From Legionella gratiana (GTDB taxonomy: Bacteria > Pseudomonadota > Gammaproteobacteria > Legionellales > Legionellaceae): a stretch of DNA of 64,000 nucleotides. The notes under the pieces are model-generated. The model searched no databases and was not told the DNA's origin. It saw only the letters and a program-made list of their open reading frames with translations. Below, in pieces: positions 48,945 to 56,968 of the stretch. Every line of letters starts with the position of its first letter. Position 1 is the stretch's first letter. Made by a program: the position numbers and the translations under genes. The stretch spans positions 159,369 to 223,368 of the forward strand of contig NZ_LNYE01000020.1 in NCBI RefSeq assembly GCF_001467695.1, written 5' to 3'.

Positions 48945-49964
48945 TTGCAACCTAAAATTTTCTTATTAAAAGAATCTCGCCATAATGAAAAGCGAGTAGC
49001 TTTAATCCCCAGTGATGTGGCGCAATTAATCCATTTGGGAGTCAGGGTTTACGTTGAAGATTCTGCAGGGGTATGGGCTGGTTATAGTAATGAAGATTAC
49101 CTATCGGCGGGTGCTAGCATCCGTCAAATTAACTATAATCAGGTTGATAGTTATCAACACGCATTTAGTGACATCGATATTATTGTGCGCGTGAAACGAC
49201 CTGATCGGGCACGAGAAAAAATCGAAAACAGTGTAATAAAGCCCCATACGAAAATGGTAGGTTTATTAGATATTCTTGAACGAGATTCTGAACATATTTC
49301 AGAATATCAACGGGCTAAAATTGACTATTATTCATTGGATCAATTTCTTTTTCCAGCTCATACACCAATGGATTCTTTAAAAGAAATGAGTCGAATAGCC
49401 GGTAAACTAGCCCTGGAACATGCGATTGAAATCTTTAACGCACCGGTCAGACACGTTTCAATTATTGGTAGTGGTGAAGCAGGTACCACCGCCTACCAAG
49501 AATGCATGAAGCGTAACTTACCACACACTGTAATAACGAGCGATCGATACAAATCGAAGCTTCTTAGCTTGCAAGGCATCCATAATGTGGTTGTCGAACG
49601 TCATTTATCATTAAAAAAAAGGCAAGATAGAATTTATCAAGTGATTAAAGATACTGATATTGTTATAGCCGCTGCATCGACCGCATGGATTGCTGCACCA
49701 ATGTTAATTCCAGAGTCAACATTACTAAAATTAAAAAGCGGTACAACCCTTGTTGACTTAGCAGTATCTGACGGGAGTAATGTATTTGGCAGTCAACACG
49801 ATGCAACGGTAACACTATCGAACAATGTAAAAATTATTAATGTAAGTGGTTATCCCAAAGAATTACCCGTTGAATCCAGTCGAGCCTGGAGTATTGCATG
49901 TTGTTATTTTCTGCACCTATTATTAACATCACATGATACCTTAATAAAACTAAAATACTGCTAG
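48945..49964 (+). CDS. Alanine dehydrogenase/transhydrogenase-like NAD(P)-binding protein
   Basis: A 339-residue protein with the N-terminal domain of the alanine dehydrogenase/PNT family (KESRHNEKRVALIPSDV, residues 9-25), IIVRVKRP in the substrate-lysine region, and a Rossmann motif GSGEAGTTAYQECM (about residues 175-188). A TTG start with AAGGGG upstream is used; no suitable ATG is near. Family members reduce oxo acids to amino acids or act on saccharopine-type conjugates. Tightly linked to the oxygenase gene and behind a divergent LysR regulator. Conserved catalytic His and Asp of true alanine dehydrogenase could not be placed with certainty. Confidence 0.78.
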   Translation: MQPKIFLLKESRHNEKRVALIPSDVAQLIHLGVRVYVEDSAGVWAGYSNEDYLSAGASIRQINYNQVDSYQHAFSDIDIIVRVKRPDRAREKIENSVIKPHTKMVGLLDILERDSEHISEYQRAKIDYYSLDQFLFPAHTPMDSLKEMSRIAGKLALEHAIEIFNAPVRHVSIIGSGEAGTTAYQECMKRNLPHTVITSDRYKSKLLSLQGIHNVVVERHLSLKKRQDRIYQVIKDTDIVIAAASTAWIAAPMLIPESTLLKLKSGTTLVDLAVSDGSNVFGSQHDATVTLSNNVKIINVSGYPKELPVESSRAWSIACCYFLHLLLTSHDTLIKLKYC

Positions 49965-50148
49965 TGTTCCGTTATGCATACACCTCTCTACATACGCTCC
50001 ACGGCCTTGCTCATGGAGGCTCAGTATTTAGCGCAGCTTTAAATAACCACAATACGATCTGAAAAACCGAATAGTGAAAAACATCGGAATTACTTCATGA
50101 CACACTCAATAGTATTTAAAGCACGCTCTGCAACAGGTTAAAATCATC

Positions 50149-50400
50149 TTAAACTCCCTTATCTAGTGTCACAATAGAATTCATTGGCTTGTATTTCACG
50201 CGTTCACACAACACTATGAAAAAATCAGAGCATAAAGCGAATACACCAATGGTTAGAAAAAATACTTGCCCCCCAAAAGTTTGAAAAAGTACCCCTCCTA
50301 AAATAGGTCCTAAAGCTAAACCCAGTTCTAAATGTTAGTGCACCAAAGTAAGTTCCTTTTAAATGAGCTGGAGCCATATCATCTGCGCTAGATATTTAAT
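50149..50400 (-). pseudogene. Frameshifted C-terminal remnant of an MFS transporter
   Basis: Read on the minus strand, the remnant gives APAHLKGTYFGALTF in one frame, then after a shift of frame LGLALGPILGGVLFQTFGG and a terminal hydrophobic helix ending at TAA (50149-50151). These are the conserved loop and helix of MFS multidrug transporters. The N-terminal ten helices are absent. No start codon remains. The rest of 49965-50688 shows no gene. Confidence 0.75.
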
Positions 50401-50688
50401 GAAGCTTAGCATCGCTTTCAGGTTTATGATTTAGTGCCTTTAATCCAATACCTGAAAGAGGTGATGCAAAATGTGCATACCTCTTGCAACATCTGATTCG
50501 TTAACAACAGAGTTCCCTAATTTTATCTCGGTAAAATTAACTTAGAGATTAGGTTGCGATCAAAAAATAGTATTCTTTTGATGGAGATTTTGTAGCATCA
50601 AAAAATCTCATATGACATACAAATAAAACCAATTGTACAAATAACAAATATGATGATTAAATATTTTTGTTCACTTATAGGTCAAAAA

Positions 50689-51720
50689 ATGAAACTCAAA
50701 AAAATTAGGGTAATAGATTATGAATATGGTTATGAAGAATTAATAAAGAAGATTTTATATAACTCAAAAGAACCCATTTTAATCAAAATAAAAAATTTCC
50801 CGGAAAAATTTTCTTTGGATTATTTTATTGAGCGGTTTAATGGGGAAGCAAAATACAATGTTTTTGAAAATAATATGTGCGTGGATCTGCAAAGCAGTGA
50901 ATTAAAAACAGCCTTAACTGCGATAAAGGAGAATAAACCTTATCGAATTTTTTCCCAAATTTTTTCTAGAAATGAATCTGAGAAAATAGAACGTCACGTG
51001 CCACTTTGGAAAAAATTTCCTTTAAGACCAAGATTTTTTAATAAAAATTTAGCCGTAGCCTATTTTTTTGGTGGCAAAGGGGCTCATACGGATATGCATT
51101 ATGATCGAGAGCATAGTTGTAATCTTCATTTATGTTTAAGTGGCAAAAAGGAAATTTTACTATTCACCGAAGATCAAAGTGATAATATTTATAAAGTCCC
51201 ATTCATCAGTGATAGCATGATTCATTTTGGTCTCCCTATGGACTTAATAAGAAAGGAATTCCCAAGAATAAATCAAGCGGAAGGCTATCAAGTATTTCTT
51301 GAGAAAGGTGATATGTTATTTATGCCCAGAAATTGTTGGCATTATACGACTTATCATGACGCTTCTTCCGCAGCAACATATGCATTTTATCCTAATAAGT
51401 TTTTTCACCTTTATGGGTTTTTAACGGGACACTTTTTTTTGGGATATAAAGTCTATTCGCAAATTGATCAGTATTCATGGTTCAAGAAATTTATTAAAAG
51501 TTATGCCTTTGCAACAGGCATTAAGAAGTATTTTTTTAAGATGATAGAAAAAATCTTATTTCTCGGTTTATTTCTTCCCATTAGCATTTGCAACATCATG
51601 GGTAAGAGAATATCGTTGTACCCAAGGGTTGCTGCCAAAAAGAGAAAAACAAAATTATATTGTTATCCAAAAAACCAAGTTATGTCGCAAGAATATGGCG
51701 TGGAGGATAAAGCAGTGTAA
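50689..51720 (+). CDS. JmjC/cupin-8-like Fe(II)/2OG-dependent protein with hydrophobic C-terminal segment
   Basis: A 343-residue protein with a JmjC-type double-stranded beta-helix. From this start His137-Tyr-Asp139 (MHYDREHSCNLHLCLSGKKEILLF) and His218 (PRNCWHYT) give the iron triad, and the SGKKE lysine is placed for 2-oxoglutarate. GDMLFMP is the typical strand before the second His. A hydrophobic segment near residues 285-300 (ILFLGLFLPISI) may attach it to membrane. AGGT seven bases before ATG 50689 supports this start over ATG 50650. Such enzymes hydroxylate proteins or small molecules; the target is unknown. Confidence 0.78.
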   Translation: MKLKKIRVIDYEYGYEELIKKILYNSKEPILIKIKNFPEKFSLDYFIERFNGEAKYNVFENNMCVDLQSSELKTALTAIKENKPYRIFSQIFSRNESEKIERHVPLWKKFPLRPRFFNKNLAVAYFFGGKGAHTDMHYDREHSCNLHLCLSGKKEILLFTEDQSDNIYKVPFISDSMIHFGLPMDLIRKEFPRINQAEGYQVFLEKGDMLFMPRNCWHYTTYHDASSAATYAFYPNKFFHLYGFLTGHFFLGYKVYSQIDQYSWFKKFIKSYAFATGIKKYFFKMIEKILFLGLFLPISICNIMGKRISLYPRVAAKKRKTKLYCYPKNQVMSQEYGVEDKAV

Positions 51721-51781
51721 TTTTTCTGGAGCTCATGTTAAAAAGGAAGAAAATTTAATTGTTTAAGTGGTGAGCTTGTTG

Positions 51782-52021
51782 TTAGAAAAAATGAAAATGG
51801 ATTGATGATGGATTTTCCGGGATATCTAAATAGGTAGAAATTTTTATGACTGCATCTAAAGCAAAATCCGCAAAAAAAGTTGGATGACCGTAAAAAACGA
51901 CGCATAAAGAAGAATACTGTTTATATTCAAATATAATTTTTTCAGTAATGGCATTATATGAGTCTTGTCTATTTGAATATTTAAAATAAAGTGTCTCTAA
52001 AGACTCACTATTTAATTGCAT
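51782..52021 (-). pseudogene. Fragment of tetrapyrrole-methylase-type SAM methyltransferase
   Basis: About 79 residues. The segment RQDSYNAITEKIIFEY followed by VVFYGHPTFFADFALDAV matches the conserved Y-x2-M-x-E-x-I region and FYGHP motif of TP-methylase-fold methyltransferases, including the RiPP N-methyltransferases of the borosin type. The frame ends shortly after and the SAM-binding C-terminal part is missing, so it is a remnant. It abuts an Abi remnant in another frame, indicating recombination or deletion at about 52022. Confidence 0.6.
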
Positions 52022-52023
52022 AT

Positions 52024-52280
52024 TAAAAATATAATCGTAATCGTCTGTCAAAGTCATATAGATTCGTAAGTTGGCTGAATTTTGTTCCTGACTTGAAATT
52101 ATGCTCAACATTATCAATTTGAAAGGGTCGCATGTATGGAGTTAATGGAGTTAATCTGAAAAAACTAATAGCTTCTAAAAAGCATAATGAGCGTAGCTCA
52201 TCAATGATAATAAGACCTCGATTTTTTAGTAGCTCAATTTGTTCTTTAGGAGTAATTGCTGGTTTGGTGAATACTGCCAT
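52024..52280 (-). pseudogene. N-terminal remnant of Abi-family (Abi_2, AbiD/F-like) defence protein
   Basis: The first 85 residues read KPAITPKEQIELLKNRGLII, then ISFFRLTPL, then LYDFDRRLRL, which follow the N-terminal signature of Abi_2 abortive-infection proteins. Intact members run to about 300 residues, but here the frame stops after DRRLRLYF and continues into unrelated sequence. It therefore looks truncated by deletion. Its ATG lies 46 bp from an FNR-like palindrome. Confidence 0.72.
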
Positions 52281-52325
52281 AACTGGCCTTATTTTTGATA
52301 AAAAAACCCGCTCGATTTGAGCATA

Positions 52326-52339
52326 CTGATCTAGATCAA
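52326..52339. promoter_or_regulatory. Second FNR-like palindrome
   Basis: CTGATCTAGATCAA differs from the site at 10.06 kb in one base and from the FNR consensus in one base. It is upstream of the Abi remnant on the minus strand. With no intact gene behind it, function is doubtful. Confidence 0.35.
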
Positions 52340-52508
52340 TAGAGGCTTGGCGGGTGTGTTAGACTGATTGTAGCTAAATATGGGGATTCATACAAAATAA
52401 ATTTTTATTAAGTTTATTGAACAAGAAAAGCTAATATATTGAATTTAAGTCATTTTAATTAGCCAGTTTCTAATCTTCAACTAGAATAAAATAAAAAGGT
52501 TAATTGAA

Positions 52509-52712
52509 ATGAGGCAAAATAGCCACGAGAACCAAATTAGCACTTTTACATCTACCAGACCATTTTTAAAATGAGCTGGTGGAAAATATTTAATAATAGA
52601 TAAAATTCTAAATAAATTACCAACTGGTTCTCGCTTAATTGAACCATTTGGTGGTTCTGGCGCAGTATTTTTAAACTTCAGCAAGAAATTAAACAAACAA
52701 AATGGGAGGTGA
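52509..52712 (+). pseudogene. Remnant of Dam-type DNA adenine methyltransferase with nonsense codon
   Basis: Reading from ATG 52509, the frame gives RPFLK-stop-AGGK and then LIEPFGGSGAVFLN. This is the Dam N-terminus, in which RPFLKWAGGK is the usual first motif and EPFxGSGAVF is the SAM-binding FxGxG motif. The tryptophan codon has become TGA (52572-52574) and the frame stops again at 52710-52712, leaving about 65 codons. It may be from a restriction-modification or phage Dam. Confidence 0.78.
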
Positions 52713-52775
52713 GCCTTTTCGGAGGAGTAAGCTAAATATTTTTATATATTTCATTTTGATTGTTGCAATTTCTGA

Positions 52776-55154
52776 TTAATAGGAACAGCTAAAGCTACCA
52801 ACAAGATCAATTGAATTCATAAACTCTTGTAAATAGGTGGGGAGAGAGTCCATATTATCCATCATGATCTTTTTCTTATAAAGGTTCGCCTTAAAGGCAG
52901 ACTCCAAATAATGCTGGATTACCATTTGCTCTTCTTTACTGTTGACAGAAAGAACTTGACGAATAAAACTCGGATTTGACCACTTGCTGGTCTCAACCCA
53001 AAATAAATTTTGTCTCTCATAAGTATTCGAGAAAAGTAATTCATCCAAAATATAGTGCATCGACAGGGTATCGAGTTTAAATAAAATATTATTTATATGG
53101 GGATGCGCCAATATTTTCATTAGAAAATCGATGCGCTTGTTATCCGGAATCTGGAAATAAGGGCTGGGTTTATTGCTATAAAATAAAATAGAAGGGGTTG
53201 CATCTTGGTAGCAAGGTGTGGTGAATAAAAAGGTAAATATCTGTCGTAAAACATCAGGATTCGTTTCATGTATGATGCACTTCATCAACGAATTAATTTC
53301 ATCCGATGAAAAATTAGAAACGTAACAAATAAGATTATCCATGATCGACTGAACCAAGCTCATTTTCTCTTTTGCAGTGCATTGACTTTCTCCAATCAAT
53401 ACCAAGAAGATGGGAATATTGTTCATATCAAGCATGGGCTTTTTAACCCGTTCAATTTCATTTTTTTTGAGATCTATTAACGCATTTTTTTCGCTGTAGA
53501 ACTTTATGGAGGATGTATCATAGTTCCATTCAATAGTGCTTATATGACTCATCGCTTCCGCACATAACATATTGAGGAGCAATGGGTACGATAAAGATAG
53601 GGTGATTTCTGGATGTATCCGTTTTAATTTAGAAAACAGGTGAATAATACTCTCTGTTTTCACATCGATAATTTGGTCTATATGCTCTATGAAGTACATG
53701 ATCATGCTATTTTTTTCATGGGTGCTCGCATCTTCGAGATAGAAATTAAGATGATCGAAAAGAGACATGCTTCCCACAATTGCTTTTTTCCCTTCTCCTT
53801 GCTCACTAACATAATAGTTAAAATTTAAGGCTAGATTATCAATAAACTTTTTAAATAGTTCATAGGTTGATAGGGTCAGCATTGAACGAATGTAAGCCGT
53901 ACTATTGAGGGACAAATTTTTCTCTTTAAGGAGGTACTCGCGCAAAACTTCCGTTTCTTTTCTCAGCATGTCTTGATGTATGCAGTAAAAATCAGCAAGC
54001 TCTTTCGGGGATTTAAATTGATCGTCGACAAGTTCAAACCAGCGCTGCAGTGTCGTCAGTGCCCCCTTTTTTGCAACATCGATTAAGGACTCATAAAAAT
54101 GCTTTTTCCATGACATAGCCTGATAAAAAGGAATTTTTGTAAACGATAAAGCCTCTGAAATACTTTGATCACCCGTTAATAGATTAACGGATTCTGAGAT
54201 CTCCAGAAATGCTTCCATGGACTGTTGCTGTAAAGGAAAAGGGTTAAACAATCGAATAATTTTATCAGATCCGTTTTGTTGGTTTTCAAACTCTTCTTTG
54301 CTTATTTCTGAATGTGTTCCTTCACCTGGATGATAAATCAGATATAGTGGAGCACCGGATGCTGGAGGGAAATAAGCAATGAGTACTTGATTAAAACCTC
54401 GCAGGTTCTCGACAAAATGGCTCTCGCTTAATGCCCTCATGGTACTTTCTTGACTGCAATGAGTAGCATCCTTCGTCTGCAATGGCATAATAATATCAAT
54501 TTCCTTTTGATAGGGGCTATTATGCGCCGCAAACGCAATGAAGCGTGCGGGAGTTGCTCCGGTACAGGAATCCGCTATTTTATTAAAATAACCAAAATAC
54601 AGTCCTTGGCCCTGTCTTAAGTCTTTAGGTAATTTTGAGGAATCCTCAGGATGGATAAGATCCCATAAATTCTTGCGAGAAGGAGCGTGCTCGTTAAGAT
54701 AAATTCCGATACTTTTTTCGCTAACACCAGTAGAAAGGAAAACTGATCCTACAACAGTACTAAAAAAAGTGCTTCTGTATTGGTGTTGGTAGTCTAAATC
54801 GATATCGTATTCACCAAAAGCAAGAACACGCTTCTTGGTCTTTCCAATCAGCAAGGCTGAAGAATAATCAAAAAAATGAGGCGTAGGATAGAGAATGATG
54901 AGATCAGCATCAATAATCTCAGGTATCAACGTAGACTCATCAAATTCATTGAGCAATTGATACGGCATATTGCTTTGAAATAATTTTTTAACGGGTTCTG
55001 CATATTGAGATTTAACCTGGACAACTACTTTAATGTCAATGAGCTCACTTTGCTTAGAGAACTCATTTAGAATACATTGCTGTAATTTAGCTGCTGAACT
55101 GGGATCACCTAAGGTACCTTGAGGAGCATGGGTGACAATGACAATTTTTTTCAT
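52776..55154 (-). CDS. Large orphan protein, GT-B-like N-terminal region and helical C-terminal region, candidate effector
   Basis: A 792-residue protein. The N-terminal part (about 1-360) starts with MKKIVIVTHAPQGTLGDPSSA, has alternating strands and helices, and contains LLTGDQSISEALSFTKIPFYQ (residues 325-345), which resembles the nucleotide-sugar-binding C-terminal segment of GT-B glycosyltransferases (G-D/E-x-S-x-x-E-A then P-F). The remainder (about 360-792) is helix-rich, with repeated short amphipathic helices of HEAT-like character. No signal peptide or membrane helix. No named family is recognised. Glycosyltransferase function is inference from one motif and fold pattern; a Dot/Icm substrate is possible. 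It lies beside the decayed gene cluster. Confidence 0.62.
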   Translation of the reverse strand: MKKIVIVTHAPQGTLGDPSSAAKLQQCILNEFSKQSELIDIKVVVQVKSQYAEPVKKLFQSNMPYQLLNEFDESTLIPEIIDADLIILYPTPHFFDYSSALLIGKTKKRVLAFGEYDIDLDYQHQYRSTFFSTVVGSVFLSTGVSEKSIGIYLNEHAPSRKNLWDLIHPEDSSKLPKDLRQGQGLYFGYFNKIADSCTGATPARFIAFAAHNSPYQKEIDIIMPLQTKDATHCSQESTMRALSESHFVENLRGFNQVLIAYFPPASGAPLYLIYHPGEGTHSEISKEEFENQQNGSDKIIRLFNPFPLQQQSMEAFLEISESVNLLTGDQSISEALSFTKIPFYQAMSWKKHFYESLIDVAKKGALTTLQRWFELVDDQFKSPKELADFYCIHQDMLRKETEVLREYLLKEKNLSLNSTAYIRSMLTLSTYELFKKFIDNLALNFNYYVSEQGEGKKAIVGSMSLFDHLNFYLEDASTHEKNSMIMYFIEHIDQIIDVKTESIIHLFSKLKRIHPEITLSLSYPLLLNMLCAEAMSHISTIEWNYDTSSIKFYSEKNALIDLKKNEIERVKKPMLDMNNIPIFLVLIGESQCTAKEKMSLVQSIMDNLICYVSNFSSDEINSLMKCIIHETNPDVLRQIFTFLFTTPCYQDATPSILFYSNKPSPYFQIPDNKRIDFLMKILAHPHINNILFKLDTLSMHYILDELLFSNTYERQNLFWVETSKWSNPSFIRQVLSVNSKEEQMVIQHYLESAFKANLYKKKIMMDNMDSLPTYLQEFMNSIDLVGSFSCSY

Positions 55155-55668
55155 GCTATTCTCCAGAAAAGTGTTTCGGATTGAAAAACACTTTGAAACA
55201 ACAGGATAATTCCCAACGGATAAACCACCTTAAATTGTAAGGTTTTATTATGTACTTATTTTTACATGGTTGTCCAATTAATATTTTTTGTGAATCTTTA
55301 CAACTCAATTAAGTGCCGTATTGACGTTTTGGGCAACATATTCTACAGAACTGATGTCTCAATACCTTAATATTCTCAAAAATCATACATCTAATATCAA
55401 TGGAAATATCCAATCTCAAAACAATATGAAGAATCAACTGCATTCAGTGAAAAGGGAAAAAAATGAACATTTGAAAGAAAACTCTCAAAATAATTTTATT
55501 CAAGCTTAATAACTCCCAAAAACCTAAGGCTATCTCTTGATAAAAAGCATTTTAAAATAGTTTATTCTTTTCATGCTATTAGAGATTCTTTTCTAACCAT
55601 CAGTACAAACTCAAGTTTTCTTCATTTATACCGATATATTATCCACAATGCTTCATATGGAGTCTGCC
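55155..55668. other. 514-bp intergenic region
   Basis: The region carries a 51-codon frame from ATG 55354 (Asn/Lys-rich, no ribosome binding site) that is probably not a gene. It should contain the promoters of hspQ and of the minus-strand large gene. No strong repeat or hairpin was seen. Confidence 0.4.
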
Positions 55669-55980
55669 ATGGATAAAACTGCACAATTTAATATTGGGGA
55701 TTTAGTGATTCATAAACACAGTCGTTATAGAGCGATCATAGTGGATATTGATCCGCTTTTTCAGGCTTCAGGACGCTACAATCCACAGGCAAAAAAACGT
55801 GAATTTGCTATTCGAAACCCCTGGTATCGTTTATTAGTTGATGACAGTAGTCAAATTACGTATGTTGAAGAATGCATGCTCATTGCTGACACCAGCAAAC
55901 TGCCAATCAACAATCCAAACATTAGATTTTATTTAAAAGAAAAAGAAGGCCATTATTGCAGTGCTAATTCCTCACATTAA
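55669..55980 (+). CDS. hspQ: Heat shock protein HspQ (YccV family)
   Basis: HspQ is a hemimethylated-DNA-binding-family protein that in enterobacteria acts as a Lon activator and recognition factor. The 103-residue product has FNIGDLVIHKHSRYRAIIVDIDPLF, NPWYRLLVDD and YVEECML, following the HspQ core. ATG at 55669 is preferred because GGAG precedes it at 8 bases; the open frame begins at 55648. It stands alone. Confidence 0.88.
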   Translation: MDKTAQFNIGDLVIHKHSRYRAIIVDIDPLFQASGRYNPQAKKREFAIRNPWYRLLVDDSSQITYVEECMLIADTSKLPINNPNIRFYLKEKEGHYCSANSSH

Positions 55981-56031
55981 ATCACCCGGTTTTTGATGAA
56001 ACATGGGCGAAAGGAATTCTACTTAAGCATG

Positions 56032-56226
56032 CTATGTATTTCTTAGAATCAAAACCAGTAATGCAATAAAACCAATCAAAATAAGTGCTAAGAACCCCAT
56101 TGTCGAAAAACTCTTGTTCAAATTCTCTTTACTAAATTGGCCAGGATTACCTTTGATGGTACGGTACAAAATGAAAATAATCATTCCTGCACCAATTAAA
56201 GCTAAAATTTGATATAAAGTTTCCAT
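56032..56226 (-). CDS. Small two-helix membrane protein
   Basis: A 64-residue protein with transmembrane segments near residues 7-24 and 42-61 separated by a short polar loop (KGNPGQFSKENLNKSF). AAGGAAAG precedes the ATG. Family: short DUF-type membrane proteins with GNPxxFS, common but uncharacterised. It is the last gene of the ubiD-flavin reductase run, 40 bases behind the reductase. Confidence 0.75.
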   Translation of the reverse strand: METLYQILALIGAGMIIFILYRTIKGNPGQFSKENLNKSFSTMGFLALILIGFIALLVLILRNT

Positions 56227-56266
56227 AAAACCCTTTCCTTATTTGATGTGCCTAAAAATTTACTCT

Positions 56267-56968
56267 TTACGGCTTTTTAATTTCAAAACTAAATGCATCT
56301 GAAAATAAATGAGTAGGTGAAATACCCTTATCCACTAATACATCTCTTGTACTGTAAACCATATCAAAAGGACCACTAATCACGATTTGCCATTGATTCA
56401 AATCATGCGTATGTCTTTCCAACACCAATGAAGCTAAAGGTTTACTATTATCTTCAGAAACTGAAGAAAAATAATTAAATCGACTGACGTGAGTTTTCCA
56501 GCTATTCACCTTTTCGTCCAGATATAAATCACTTTGCAAGCGCGCGCCCCAAAATAGCTCAAAAGGTCGCGTGTCTGAAGTCGATAATAACTGCTCGATC
56601 ATCGCTTTTACTGGTGCAAATCCAGTACCCCCCGCAATAAATAATATGGGAAGTTGGGCGTCTAAATGTTCAATGGAACATACGCCAAAAGGCAAGCGGA
56701 TATTCACAAACCCATACTCTTTAATATGGGCAAATAATCGTTGCGTGTATGGGTTTTCTATACTATGCCGAATATGAAGTTCATATTTATGAGATCCTAA
56801 AGGTGCATTAGCGATAGAATAGCTAAATGCATCTTCATCAAAAACAATTTGTAAGTATTGTCCTGCTTGATAATCAATGTATTGTTCGGGCATTAAAATC
56901 AAGCGCATGATGCTATCGGTCAATGGTGAAATGTCTTCTACCAGAGCTTTGATGATTTTTTTCGTCAT
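56267..56968 (-). CDS. NAD(P)H-flavin reductase (Fre/LuxG-like)
   Basis: A 233-residue ferredoxin-reductase-type enzyme supplying reduced flavin. It has the FAD region ending SIANAP, the NAD(P) motif [19 protein letters not shown], and the terminal FSDAF(S)FE. In most members the flavin motif is RPxSIA; here the residues are FSYSIAN, so the usual Arg is absent. It overlaps ubiD by 4 bp, and Fre-type enzymes commonly follow ubiD, where they may supply the reduced FMN used to make the prenylated cofactor. Confidence 0.9.
   Translation of the reverse strand: MTKKIIKALVEDISPLTDSIMRLILMPEQYIDYQAGQYLQIVFDEDAFSYSIANAPLGSHKYELHIRHSIENPYTQRLFAHIKEYGFVNIRLPFGVCSIEHLDAQLPILFIAGGTGFAPVKAMIEQLLSTSDTRPFELFWGARLQSDLYLDEKVNSWKTHVSRFNYFSSVSEDNSKPLASLVLERHTHDLNQWQIVISGPFDMVYSTRDVLVDKGISPTHLFSDAFSFEIKKP

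Noticed and set aside
52321-52508. Possible intact gene between the Abi and Dam remnants
   Set aside because: No frame with a start, ribosome binding site or recognised motif; only the FNR-like palindrome stands out.
55321-55509. 62-codon plus-strand frame starting with TTG, Asn/Lys-rich
   Set aside because: No ribosome binding site, low-complexity composition in AT-rich intergenic DNA, no family.
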